DNA of 64,000 nucleotides from NCBI RefSeq assembly GCF_033473495.1, contig NC_088935.1, positions 5,146,001-5,210,000 on the forward strand, written 5' to 3'. The translations under genes and the position numbers were made by a program. Below, piece after piece: positions 32,388-42,579 of this stretch. How positions within the stretch are numbered: the stretch's first letter is position 1; each line of letters opens with the position of its first letter. The stretch comes from Cercospora beticola. Its lineage: Eukaryota > Ascomycota > Dothideomycetes > Mycosphaerellales > Mycosphaerellaceae. The notes below the pieces were generated by a model. It ran no database searches. It worked only from the letters and a program-made list of their open reading frames with translations, and was not told the DNA's origin.

Positions 32388-33671
32388 ATGGCGTACCAAC
32401 CTCAACAACAGTCTCAGCAACTAGCTGGCCCAAGAACCTTTGCCTCTTTCGGTTATTGCGATTCGTACTTCGTGGAAAGTCACGATGACGATGAAGGTAT
32501 CTTCGCACGAGCGGCTGCAGAACGTGAGCGGGCCCGCAACGTGGCCAAGCTCAGGCAAAAGGCCCTCGGTGAGGAATTGTCACGAGCGACTGCCGACGAA
32601 TACCAGGAGGACGTTCTTGACCACATGGAGCACATGGAGACCGAAACCATGCCCGACATCCACTCGATCGAGATCCAAACTGAGATTCAATGGTTCATGC
32701 GCCCGTACCTCCTGGACTTTCTGCTTGAAGCCCATCACGCCTTCCAATTGCTGCCGGAGACTCTGCACCTCGCTGTCAACCTGCTCGACCGATACTGCTC
32801 AAGACGGGTGGTCTACAAGCGCCACTACCAGCTCGTTGGCTGTGCAGCGCTCCTCATTGCCGCCAAGTACGGTGATCGCAAGGAACGTGTACCCACGATC
32901 CGGGAGCTGAAGTCCATGTGCTGCTCACTCTATGACGATGACATGTTCACCCAAATGGAGTGGCACGTGCTGCAGACTCTGAACTGGGTCATCGGCCATC
33001 CTACAGTCACCAGCTTTCTGCAGCTTGCCCTGACGGAAGTCGCTTTCGATCCTGAGCTGGAGCACATGTCCTGGTATATTTCCGAGTTGGCCCTGTATCA
33101 CAAGGAGTTCATCCCCTCCCGGCCATCCGTTATGGCTCGATCTTCTCTCGCACTGGCTCGTTGCATCCTCAACAGGCCGCAGTCCCGGTACGATGATTGG
33201 TCTGCACGATACGATCCTCAGGTGGTACTCAACCTGTCCAACCACCTGGCTCACCCTTCGCAAGCGCTCCTACGCAAGTACGCATCGCCTCACTTGTCCT
33301 CTGTGTCAACAACCATCGACCTGTTCCTCAAGCACCAGGCCATGCTTGCTCAATCACAGCGAGCTCAAAATCAGACCCCTGTCAACGAGTCCCAAATGGA
33401 AATCGACTCTCAGCCCGGACCCAACTCGTATCTCACACCACAAACGCCACAAAAGGTCGGCTATCACGCCGGATCGTTTGGCATGCTGACACCACCCATC
33501 ACTCCGGACAAGGACCAGATGGCCGTCAGCACTTATGGTGCGAACCCAGCATACGTGAACCGCGCAGCCCACTGTGTCCCTACTCCTCCCTCAGCGGGCG
33601 AACAAATGCATCACAACAACTTTGCGATGCAACAACAAACGTACATGTCGCAGCCACAGTTCGTGCAATAG
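32388..33671 (+). CDS. G1/S cyclin (Cln/Puc1 type)
   Basis: An intronless 427-residue cyclin that should bind the main cyclin-dependent kinase to drive G1/S commitment. The cyclin box spans about residues 85-215: EIQTEIQWFMRPYLLDFLLE, LLPETLHLAVNLLDRYCSRR, LVGCAALLIAAKYGDRK and LKSMCCSLYDDDMFTQMEWH. The MRxxL.DxL-type helix 1 and the Lys in AAKYGD are the usual CDK contacts. A second cyclin fold follows, with WYISELALYHKEF and SSLALARCIL. The tail is Gln/Pro-rich and has several TP sites (YLTPQTPQK, MLTPPITPDK, VPTPPS) as possible CDK phospho-sites that could control turnover. It resembles the fungal Puc1/Cln group; B-type destruction-box motifs were not seen. Confidence 0.93.
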   Translation: MAYQPQQQSQQLAGPRTFASFGYCDSYFVESHDDDEGIFARAAAERERARNVAKLRQKALGEELSRATADEYQEDVLDHMEHMETETMPDIHSIEIQTEIQWFMRPYLLDFLLEAHHAFQLLPETLHLAVNLLDRYCSRRVVYKRHYQLVGCAALLIAAKYGDRKERVPTIRELKSMCCSLYDDDMFTQMEWHVLQTLNWVIGHPTVTSFLQLALTEVAFDPELEHMSWYISELALYHKEFIPSRPSVMARSSLALARCILNRPQSRYDDWSARYDPQVVLNLSNHLAHPSQALLRKYASPHLSSVSTTIDLFLKHQAMLAQSQRAQNQTPVNESQMEIDSQPGPNSYLTPQTPQKVGYHAGSFGMLTPPITPDKDQMAVSTYGANPAYVNRAAHCVPTPPSAGEQMHHNNFAMQQQTYMSQPQFVQ

Positions 33672-35057
33672 CGGACTTGGCCGTCATCCCTTTGGCCAAA
33701 CACCAAGGTCGGGCACAAGCCAGCTGCTTACGGCAGCATCTGTTGTATCAACAACTGTACAAGGAAAACATCTCACAATACGGTGGGACGTACCTATTGT
33801 ACGTGTATGAACGTCATAGCATTCAGCACAGCATTGAAGCGAGCGTTGCATTTTTTGAGCATTTTCTTTTGTGTGTAGCCTCCGCCACGTCGTTTTCATG
33901 TAGCCAGCCAAAAAGAAGCTCGGCACATAGACGGGACGGGGCAAGGAGGACAGCATGTACGGGTAGTCTATCTGGGTCGGGTACATGGAGTCGGAGAGAT
34001 TCTGGAGCCCCCAAAAAGCAGAAAGCATATTTACCTCGTGGAATCAGACTGAGCAAAATGGAAGCCGGGAACAGAATCAGAAGATCGTTCACACGCACAC
34101 ATACAAGGATCCGGCGACGGGCGCCGGCAAGACTCGATCTTGCACTTTTTTTAAGCGTTTTTTGCTATCTGCACTCGGATTCGAGTAGCAGCGACAGATA
34201 CCCCCCATGTTTATAAAAAATGCCATAAACAATTCCGAAGTTCGCCCTGTTCGTTCAATGAGTGCTCGTGCACGATTTAATGGAATTCCTAGTGACACAT
34301 AGGCTGGCAACTCCCGTTCACCGTCTCGAAAAGGTGGCACCTTCGGAAGCGAGGTCACCGCTGCATGGAATGAATGCTGCATAGTCTGCCTCAGGAGGAC
34401 GAGTCCTTCTTCGTGCCATCACTCCTCCGCAGCGGATCCAAGATACCCTACCTCTATAAACGGAAGACCTGCCAAATCTCAAGTCGCAACATGAGATCGG
34501 GGGAATATTGCCCGATTCCCATCTTGCCATTTGTGACTAGTGAGGATCGAGACGAGGATGCATTCCTTGGATCCGGTCTCCTAGCAGCATCGTTGTTTTA
34601 GGGCGCCAGACATACGAGTGTACATGGTAATAACATTGCGTGTTTTCAATTCCCTCCTGATCTCCACCTCGGCCGTGCTATCCCGTTTGTTACGTCTGAC
34701 TTCTTCAAAGGATGATCTTCAAATCGTGCCTTCACAATCTCCGTGACATTTCGATCACTTCTGGTCAATGCTGAGATGGCGAGTCGTTCTGGCCAGCAAA
34801 CTGGCATGCACTGTCCTTCACAAATGCCCACACTCCTGCACGGCATGGATCAAAGCTTCGAGGGCATCGGAAGTGAGGTCCGGCTGGAGCAAATGCACAC
34901 TAGCCACATGTGGCTAGTGCTAGCGCCAACCGAGCACCTCTCTAGCGAAAAAGTTTGGATAGCAAGTTGCACATCGAAGGTAGGACCGATCAACGGATTT
35001 CAGGCAAGCGCTGCAAAAATGTCTGTCTAGACGGCGTCCGCCCAAACGTCTACGAAT
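33672..35057. other. Intergenic region, cyclin 3' end to UTP4 promoter
   Basis: 1.4 kb between two plus-strand genes. No gene is supported. A 22-bp perfect palindrome lies 138 bp before the UTP4 start and is listed separately; the rest shows only A/T runs of the kind found in 3' ends. Confidence 0.4.
34898..34919. repeat. 22-bp perfect palindrome
   Basis: The half-site CACTAGCCACA is followed directly by its exact reverse complement, with no spacer. The centre is CACATGTG, which contains E-box-like CANNTG. It lies 138 bp upstream of the UTP4 start codon, so it is positioned as a promoter element. Confidence 0.85.
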
Positions 35058-37766
35058 ATGGACGTCCATCGCTCGCGCTTCGTGCAATATCCTGTACGAC
35101 CCATCACAGCAATCGCTTTCACACGATCCAGCGATGAAAAGCTTCCGAAGGGCTTCCCGCAGCCGACGCTGAGATTGGCGATTGGGAGAGATAATGGGCA
35201 AATTGAGATATGGAATCCTCTAGGAGGAAAGTGGGTGCAAGAGACGGTGTTTCCAGGCGCAAGCAGCAAGAGCATCGATGGGCTGGTGTGGACTCGAGAG
35301 CCAGATGAGACAAATTTCGATGGCGAACCGGTGCTGGGTCAACACAGACTTTTCAGCATAGCATCTTCTCCGGATGTCACAGAATGGGATCTTGAGAAGG
35401 GCGCGACGAAGAAGAAGAGCACGGGAAATTTTAGCGAGGCGTGGTGTTTTGCTGCGCAGCCGAGACAACTGCCTGGTGGGAAAGAAGAGCTGAGATCACA
35501 AGATTTGGTTGCTGGGTGTGGTGATGGGTCGATTGTGCTTCTGTCTACGGCGGACAATGATTTGCAATTCCGGCGATTTCTGGCTCGGGTGTCTGGCAAG
35601 AAGGCGAAATGCATGAGCATCACCTACCAGACAAGAGATCGGGTCGTGGCCGGGTTCGCTGACAGCAACATCCGGATCTTTGACACACGAAACGGCAGCA
35701 TACTGAGGACTATGAGCTTGGGAGCAGGTGTGCCGCCAGCGCCTAAGACCAAATTCGTCTGGAAGGTCAAGTGCTTGCCGAATGGAGATATTGTGTCTGG
35801 AGATTCGAATGGGGACGTCGTGTTCTGGGATGGGAGATCCTACTCTTTGACGCAGAGGATCAAGGGTCACGACTCTGACTGTATCGACATTGTCACGAGC
35901 GAGGACGGACAGACGATTTTCACTGGCAGCTTGGACGGCAGGCTTGCGGTGTACCATCATCTGACGAATCCTGCTGGCCGCAAATCATGGGCGAAAGCGC
36001 ATCACAGAAGGACGCACACCAAGAGCGAGGTGAAGGCCATGGCGTCTTATGACAGCAAGCACATGAGCGTGGTCGTTTCCGGTGGCGGTGATCTGGCTCC
36101 CGTCGTTACTCCCCTCCGAGAATATGGCAAGGAGTATATACGGACTCTGCCACATCTGCCACAGCAACCTCCAGTAACAAGCGCTCGTCAGGCCAGGCTA
36201 CTTGTGAGCTGGGCTGAGAACAGCATCAGCATTTGGAAGATTGCACGAACACAGACTCTTGACTACACCCCAGAGGCCGAGCCACCTCGCAAATTAGTCG
36301 CGAAGATTGCGCTCAACACAAAGCAGACGATCCGGTGTGCGGCAATCTCAGACGACGGCAAGGTACTGGCCGCTGCCACAGATGCAGAGATCAAGGCTTT
36401 CCAGCTGCGCAAAAGACCAGACTCGGAAGTCCTCGTCCCTCGCAAGCTGGATGTACCAAGTGCACTCAGCTCGGAAGGTGCTCGTTCGTTACGCTTTTCT
36501 CCCGACAGCAAGTGGCTAGCCATCGTTAAGCTGGATAACGAAGTTCACATCGCTCGCACCGCCGCCGTCCCGGACAAGCCGAAGCACGTTCAGATTCTGG
36601 GTCGCACAGTGGAGCTGGAACGGCGTCACAGAAAGTTGGCTTCGTTGGATGCCTTCCGAAGCTACGATCAGTCAATCACACGGCTTACTTTCTCTTCTGA
36701 TAGCAGTGTCTTGGCCGCAGGCGACGTGTCTGGACATCTCGACACATGGGTTCTAGAAGGCAACGAAGATCCCACTGCACCAGCATTCGATGTCACAGCT
36801 GATGATGCGAGGGGCGGTGACTCGGACAATGACTCTTCCTCAGACAGTTCTGACGACGAGGACGACGAACTCGTGGTGTACTATGGCCAGCACTGGGCTC
36901 AGAACCCGGCCGCACACCTCCTCCCAAAGTTGGACAGCACTCCTCTCGTTTTATCTTTCCGGCCCACTCTCAACCATGCAAGATCGAATGACTTGGTCAA
37001 TGGCAACCCTGGAGTTCACTCAACCAGGCAGAATCCACATGCACATTCGCATGAACTGCCAAAAGGCCCTTACAAGCTCTGGGTTATGACTGCCAAACAC
37101 CAAATGTACGAATTCGACGTCCTTGCCGGCAGATTGACTGACTGGAGTCGAAACAACCCAACCTCAGCCTTGCCAGAGGACTTCAACAAAGTTCGAGATC
37201 GCGTTATCGATGCTGTCTGGGATGTCTCTGCTCAGCGAGAGCGGATCTGGTTGTACGGCTTCAACTGGCTATTCATGCTGAATGCCTCAGCGGACCTGCC
37301 TTCCAAAAAGCGCAGACAGAGTACCAGCGGCGGTGCAGCTGATTTGCAAACTCCAAAGCGCGTGAAAACTAGTGGTGCAGGGAGCAAGAGAACTGCTGCC
37401 GATCGAGACGGTCTGCCAGGAAGGGTGCTGCGCGTCGAGAATGGGTCACAAATGGACGTCGACCTGGACAGCCAGCAGCAACAAACAAGGCCTGAATCTT
37501 CCGAAGTTGATCAGGATGACCTGGATGACGAGGAGTCTGAGCTTCGATTGACGCGCGTAAAGAGCACGGACGATCAGGCTGATTCTGGTGTTGTCGCGTC
37601 AAAGGAGAAGCCTTGGTGGTTGACGTTCAAGTATCGCCCTATACTAGGTGTTGTGCCATTGGAAGACAGTTCTGTTTCGAGTACTGAGGAGGACCGAGTG
37701 CTGGAAGTTGTGATTGTCGAACGGCCGATGTGGGATATTTTGGAAGGCGCGAAAAATGGGAAGTAG
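35058..37766 (+). CDS. utp4: U3 snoRNP (SSU processome) WD-repeat protein UTP4 / cirhin
   Basis: An intronless 902-residue protein of the t-UTP/UTP-A subcomplex, which binds nascent pre-rRNA in the nucleolus and is needed for 18S rRNA maturation. It starts MDVHRSRFVQYPVRPITAIA, with the family's characteristic N-terminus, and has two WD40 propellers; clear blades include LRLAIGRDNGQIEIWNP, VVAGFADSNIRIFDTRNG, GDIVSGDSNGDVVFWD and TIFTGSLDGRLAVYHH. An acidic Ser/Asp run (DSDNDSSSDSSDDEDDE) interrupts the second propeller, and a basic/acidic linker with KKRRQ comes before the final strand, VVIVERPMWDIL, which is typical of the family's end. Confidence 0.92.
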   Translation: MDVHRSRFVQYPVRPITAIAFTRSSDEKLPKGFPQPTLRLAIGRDNGQIEIWNPLGGKWVQETVFPGASSKSIDGLVWTREPDETNFDGEPVLGQHRLFSIASSPDVTEWDLEKGATKKKSTGNFSEAWCFAAQPRQLPGGKEELRSQDLVAGCGDGSIVLLSTADNDLQFRRFLARVSGKKAKCMSITYQTRDRVVAGFADSNIRIFDTRNGSILRTMSLGAGVPPAPKTKFVWKVKCLPNGDIVSGDSNGDVVFWDGRSYSLTQRIKGHDSDCIDIVTSEDGQTIFTGSLDGRLAVYHHLTNPAGRKSWAKAHHRRTHTKSEVKAMASYDSKHMSVVVSGGGDLAPVVTPLREYGKEYIRTLPHLPQQPPVTSARQARLLVSWAENSISIWKIARTQTLDYTPEAEPPRKLVAKIALNTKQTIRCAAISDDGKVLAAATDAEIKAFQLRKRPDSEVLVPRKLDVPSALSSEGARSLRFSPDSKWLAIVKLDNEVHIARTAAVPDKPKHVQILGRTVELERRHRKLASLDAFRSYDQSITRLTFSSDSSVLAAGDVSGHLDTWVLEGNEDPTAPAFDVTADDARGGDSDNDSSSDSSDDEDDELVVYYGQHWAQNPAAHLLPKLDSTPLVLSFRPTLNHARSNDLVNGNPGVHSTRQNPHAHSHELPKGPYKLWVMTAKHQMYEFDVLAGRLTDWSRNNPTSALPEDFNKVRDRVIDAVWDVSAQRERIWLYGFNWLFMLNASADLPSKKRRQSTSGGAADLQTPKRVKTSGAGSKRTAADRDGLPGRVLRVENGSQMDVDLDSQQQQTRPESSEVDQDDLDDEESELRLTRVKSTDDQADSGVVASKEKPWWLTFKYRPILGVVPLEDSSVSSTEEDRVLEVVIVERPMWDILEGAKNGK

Positions 37767-38070
37767 GATACAGAGAAATGATGAGGAAGCTTTTGTAACA
37801 CTACATGTATATTGAAGTGTTGTTCGTTCCTCTCAGGTCATCATGTTAGAAACAACTATGCCATGCTATTCGTGGTATCATCGCATGCGCAAGAACCAAA
37901 ACTTCTTTGCGCGGGGATTGCATTCTTCTTCCTTTCTTTCTTTCGCGACGCTTCGTTGCAATCCAATTTGCCGACCGAATTGACCAAAACTCCGTCGCGA
38001 TGCTTTTCGCTCGTAGGTGATCAATCATCAAATCATACCAAGTCCCAATCTCATGCTCTTGTCACAGGTT
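37767..38070. other. Convergent intergenic region, UTP4 / SUR7-like
   Basis: 304 bp holding the 3' ends of both genes, with a CTTT-rich stretch near 37930. Nothing else is visible. Confidence 0.4.
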
Positions 38071-39204
38071 CTACGAATGCCTATAAGGCTCATACCCAGC
38101 CTGCGGCGCAGCATAAGGATTCGACTGCCCATACTGATGCAACGGAACCTGATCATGATCGGCCGCACCCATATAAGGCGACTCGACACGTTGATAATCC
38201 CCCGTCTTTTCAACCTTCAAGCCCCCACGTCCTCTACCCTCTTCCATTCCATATCCCATTCCCTTCGGCTCAGCCTGCAATAGTCCTCCCTTGTTCGATT
38301 TATGATGTGGGTTACTCTTTCCCGAACAGCAGCAAATGCTAAACAGCCAGAAAATTGTGGCGCCGAGGGAGAATGCTACGCCTAGCCAGCCGACGATGAG
38401 GGCTTGGCGGCCGAGGGAGAGTTCGATGCCGTAGGGTTCGAGGACTTCGTTGAGGGCCGAGACGAGGACTGTGAAGAGGGCTGTGCTGGTTACGACGGAG
38501 GCGAAGGTGAAGAATGTGGAGACGATGCTGAGGATCCAGGTGAAGAGGGAGCCTATGCGGGAGAAGAGGGCGAAGATTCCGATGAGGATTACGGCGAGGT
38601 TGGTCCAGAAGGCGACTTGGTAGGCGATGAACTAGAATTGTGATTAGATGGATTCGCGGGTTTCGAGCTTTTGGAGGCTGGGTGGGAGACTTACCATCCA
38701 CTTCGCAACGTGTCGGTATGCGTTGAGTGCAGATTTTCCGCTGCTGCCTAACAATTCCTCCGCGTATTGATCGTAGTTCTCTCGAACATTATCAATCGCA
38801 TTCTGAATCACATTATCCGAGCTGCTGTCGCTTGTGCTACCACTGCTGTTCGTGCTCTCCAAACCCCACTCCTTGATCGGGTCAAAGACAAACGATGCCT
38901 TCCTGCCAGTGCAGTCCTTATCACTTCCATCCGTCTGATTCGAGTAGCAGTAGTTCCACAGGTAAATATCGTAGATCTGGCCAATTCCGCCTGCTGTTCT
39001 GATTTGACCGATCGCATCGTTCAGGACGCTATTGCTGCCGCCTCCTGTTCCTTCGACGTTTAGGTCTGTGAGGTTCGCTCGGAAGAAGTAGTACGAGTCG
39101 AGTGTGTTCCAGCCTGCAACTTGCAGGAGGACGCCGCAGACGAAGGCGGCGATGGTGAGTGCCATCGGCACGAAAATGCACGCCGCTCTGGCTGCTTTGC
39201 CCAT
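38071..39204 (-). CDS. SUR7/PalI family plasma-membrane protein
   Basis: A 356-residue tetraspanning protein. Exons are 39204-38695 and 38631-38071, with a 63-nt intron (GTAAGT...TTCTAG) between KWM and FIAYQV. TM1 is ACIFVPMALTIAAFVCGVLL; a long extracellular loop has the LWNYCYSNQTDG motif of the SUR7 family, with N-linked sequons; TM2-4 are NLAVILIGIFALFS, VVTSTALFTVLVSAL and ALIVGWLGVAFSLGATIFWL, followed by a palmitoylation-like CCC run. The cytoplasmic tail is Gly/Tyr-rich. Sur7 proteins mark eisosomes, and PalI works in alkaline pH sensing; sequence alone does not decide between them, but the long soluble loop and short tail fit Sur7 better. Confidence 0.87.
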
Positions 39205-41113
39205 CTTGGCGGTAGTGTTCCTTCTCGCTGGGTGTTTCTGTTCTGGTAATGCGTGCGCTTGTTGTGATGCTCTCGCTCTCTGTTATCGCAAGGTCAAGTT
39301 GAACGTGTTTCGCTTCGCAAGTAACGAAAGACGGGTACGCGACACAAACGGATGTGAGGGGTTTTGATGGTAGAACAAAGAGCAAAGGCAAAGCAGAGAA
39401 GATAGCAAGGAAAGGTGAAACAGAGACAAACCGCACGATCATATGTATACCTCTATTTGCGTCGTTTCTGCAACGCCGATGATGATGGCTGTGCAAGCAT
39501 GCTGCGTGGGAAGACGTGGCTGACGTTTTCTCTAGCGTCAGCAGAACCCTGCTGCAAAGCAAGAACCCACCCACTTGCTCTCTTCGGGAATTCCGCTGCA
39601 GCCTATAGGCACTCTTCCGCCCAATTCTCCGGTCTCACTCGAACGTCTGTTTCGGCTGTAGACGTACTCGTCCCCAGTGGCTTTTCCTGCCAAACGAGTG
39701 CCCGGATCTCCATTGATGAGAGCATTGATACAAGAAACGAGGCTGAGAAAGAGGAGCAGAGGGTACGGCTGGCAAGTCTGAAACACGCCTAGCGGGTGGC
39801 AAAGCAAAAGAAGCTGTGCTTGTTCTCCAGAGACGCGTACCTCCTACACACTGTGCTATCGATATCGGTGTGTACCCTGAGAGAAAGGCCATACTGCACA
39901 GCTTCCTGCCGATTCCTCCATGACATACGCCGAAACGCCTTCACCGAGTACGATAAAATAGGTCTACGGAGAGATGCATCCTCCGTTTTCGTATAGCTAT
40001 TCTTTCTCGGCTTCTTCTATTCTGTTCGCATCTTCGCATGCCATCGATCTCCCAGTATATCGACAATTCCGTGGTGAACGATCTCAAGATCATCAATGTC
40101 TCCACACACTCAGCCAGACAGGCTTCACAACCCCGGAAATCCCAGCCCAGCCTCCATCAAGCACCCTGCTCCCACACCTTCGCGAACGCGTCATTGGACG
40201 CGGCCGCGAAAGTTGATTATCACACCGTGCTTACTACGGCGTGCCATTGAAAAGCAGCACAAGCAATTCGTTTTCGTAGTAGACATGTCATCACTGTGGC
40301 GGCGGGCTGGGGCGAAGTGGTGGTGTGGACGTAGCCTCGTAGGAAGCGCAGCGCAGCGCAGTAGAAATCCAAAAATAGCTTGCACAAGCGCGGCGACCTT
40401 GGCAACACGCGTTCTAGCAAAAAGTAGGAAGCAGCTCACGGGACCACTTGAAATCTGCCTTTTGTCAAACACTGCCAATAGAGAGGCGAAGTCACACACC
40501 GCAGAAACATCGTGGAAGGCAGAAGCATTGTAGAAGCTTGTCAATTCTTCGATATTGGCACCAAGGCCAAATCCCATCTCCTTCTACTGCCAAACAAGAG
40601 GTATCTCGCTAATCTCTTCAAAAAATGTTCACGTGCACATCGTCTTTTTGCTTCCTTCCATCGACCATGTGTGTATAAGAGAAGACAAAACAGGCCCATT
40701 TAGACACTAGTAAACAGAAAAAAAGAAACTCCTCGCTTGACCCAAATGCCGTCGCCCAGAAGTGGTATCATCCATTTCATAGCACAGCGGAAAGCGTAAA
40801 AGCGTGATGCATGCCCAGTAATTCCCAATTCTCAAATTTATGCAAAGTCTTGCGCCAGTGATGCTCCAATGGACTCCTCGCCAAGAACAGATTGTGTGAC
40901 AGTGTAGCACATATGGAAACGGTAAACCCGAGAGAAATGCTGCTTCTCTTGTGCAGCATGATGTGTTGACATACGAGAAAGGTGAGGTATATGTCGTCGA
41001 CCGCCAGCGTGGTTGGGGAAATCGCTGATACTAGATCGCGTCGAAAATCGAATGAAGAAGGTTTCCAGGGGGTATCACTCGAAGTGAAGTAGAAAAGGTT
41101 GTCGATGTCAGCA
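39205..41113. other. 1.9-kb intergenic region upstream of SUR7-like gene
   Basis: It lies between the start of the SUR7-like gene and the stop of PNG1, both on the minus strand. The part next to 39204 must hold the SUR7 promoter. The only repeat noticed is three copies of GCGCA at 40346-40360. No gene or RNA is supported; ORFs up to ~180 codons near 39029-39574 overlap the SUR7 start antisense or in other frames. Confidence 0.35.
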
Positions 41114-42579
41114 TCATTGTTGAGGTTGTTGGTGGTTGTTTTGTTGGTTGCGAAGAGCGCGTTGTCGTTGGCGTTCTTCCTGCGCGCTTTCCAGCGCCTT
41201 CAAGGCGTCGGGGTCCGTCCGTGGTCGATCACTCTTCACTCCATCGCCTCCAGGAAGGATCCGGCTCACGTTGTATGCGAGAGCTTCGATAATCATCTTG
41301 CGGAAGTCGGCGTCTTCCTTCATGTCTTCGGCATTGAGACGGAAGCGCTCTTGCTTGTCCATGTCGCGACGGCGCATGGCTCTGATCTCGGCAAGAATGT
41401 GTAGCAGTACACCCTCGGGGCACTTGTTACGAGGTGCAGCGTGCTCAGCTGGGTTGCGCACATAGCGACGAGTCACATCTTGACATCCATCGGCGGAGAA
41501 AGCAATGCAGTATGAGAGCCTCTTGCCCCAGCCTAATAATGATCAGCAAGTGGATCGACGACGAGTAGTCCGTGGCGGTACATACCTTGAGTGTACAGCA
41601 GTGGGGCATCCCAAGCCTCCTCACAGCAGTCCACGTGCACCCACTTCCTGCGGTGCGCGCTATACACTTCGGTCCAGAGATGGTCCTCGGCGTTCCAGAC
41701 CCATCGGACTCGGCTCCCTAGTGCGCGGCAGAGCATGCCAAAGCATGTGGCCCACTCTCCAATGCGCCCTCGTTTTGTGTCAACGAGAACGAAAGCGTCG
41801 TTGTAGCGAGGGAATCGCTCAAAGGACTGGCACTGTGGGTTGCTGCATTGGTATAGCTCCACTCGTGATGCACTGCAGGCTTGTTCCTCTGGAAGCGGCG
41901 CAACCATGCCTCGTCCAATTGTTGGCATCATGCATGTTGAGCATTTGGGGTTGTTTACCCATTCGAAGAACTCCCGCTTGAACCATTTCATCATGGCGCG
42001 AATCACACAGTCCTGGTAGCCCCATGCTGGCTTTGTATTTGGGCCGAGCGATGCTGCTTCGGCCATGTAAAGATCCGATTCCTCCTGGGCCTCATCATAT
42101 ATCCGTTGGAGTGGAAGTTTAGCCAATGCGTCGTCTAGTAGTCCTGGGTTCTCCCATTTGCAAGGTGTGTTCGATAAAGAAACGAGCATATTTCGAAATC
42201 GCATCGACTTGGTGTCAGTGGGTGGAGTTGGAACAGTCGGAATGTTTTTGAGTGACGAGTACTCTGGTGGTGGTGAGTGCTGTCGCTCGATGTCGTTCTG
42301 TGGTATTGTGGGCGCGTCCGTCGGGGGCGCGGGCGCATGGCGGGCGGGCACGGGTGGGGCAGGTGATGGGACGACGACGAGCTCTGTTCGCCTGGACGAT
42401 GATCGCCTCATCGACCCGGGTCTGCTGCTCAACTCATTCATGCGCTTCGTCGATAGTGTGCGGCGGAACTGCGTCGTGAGGTCCTTGGCCCAGTTCTCCG
42501 GAAGCGGTTGTGCTGACGCCGGCTGTGGCACTGGCTTTCGTCGCGGCACCCCGTTTGGAGGAGGGTTGCGGTCTGCCAT
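41114..42579 (-). CDS. png1: PNG1-like protein (peptide:N-glycanase fold), catalytic Cys replaced
   Basis: A 470-residue member of the PNG1/transglutaminase-like family. Exons are 42579-41586 and 41532-41114; a 53-nt intron splits the Gly codon of [11 protein letters not shown]. The zinc-binding CxxC pairs are kept (KCSTC and QCSNPQC). Around the active site the sequence reads [11 protein letters not shown]: the catalytic Cys of the usual RCGEW motif is Ile273. The other two triad positions remain, His300 (EDHLWTEVY) and Asp317 (VHVD), with exactly the 27- and 17-residue spacing of the yeast enzyme. Deglycosylation is therefore not expected. Loss of the catalytic site is known for PNG1 of filamentous ascomycetes, where the protein has a non-enzymatic role in growth. 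The N-terminal 110 residues are Pro/Ser-rich. The frame stays open upstream to 43026, but Met at 42579 starts the recognisable protein. Confidence 0.88.
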
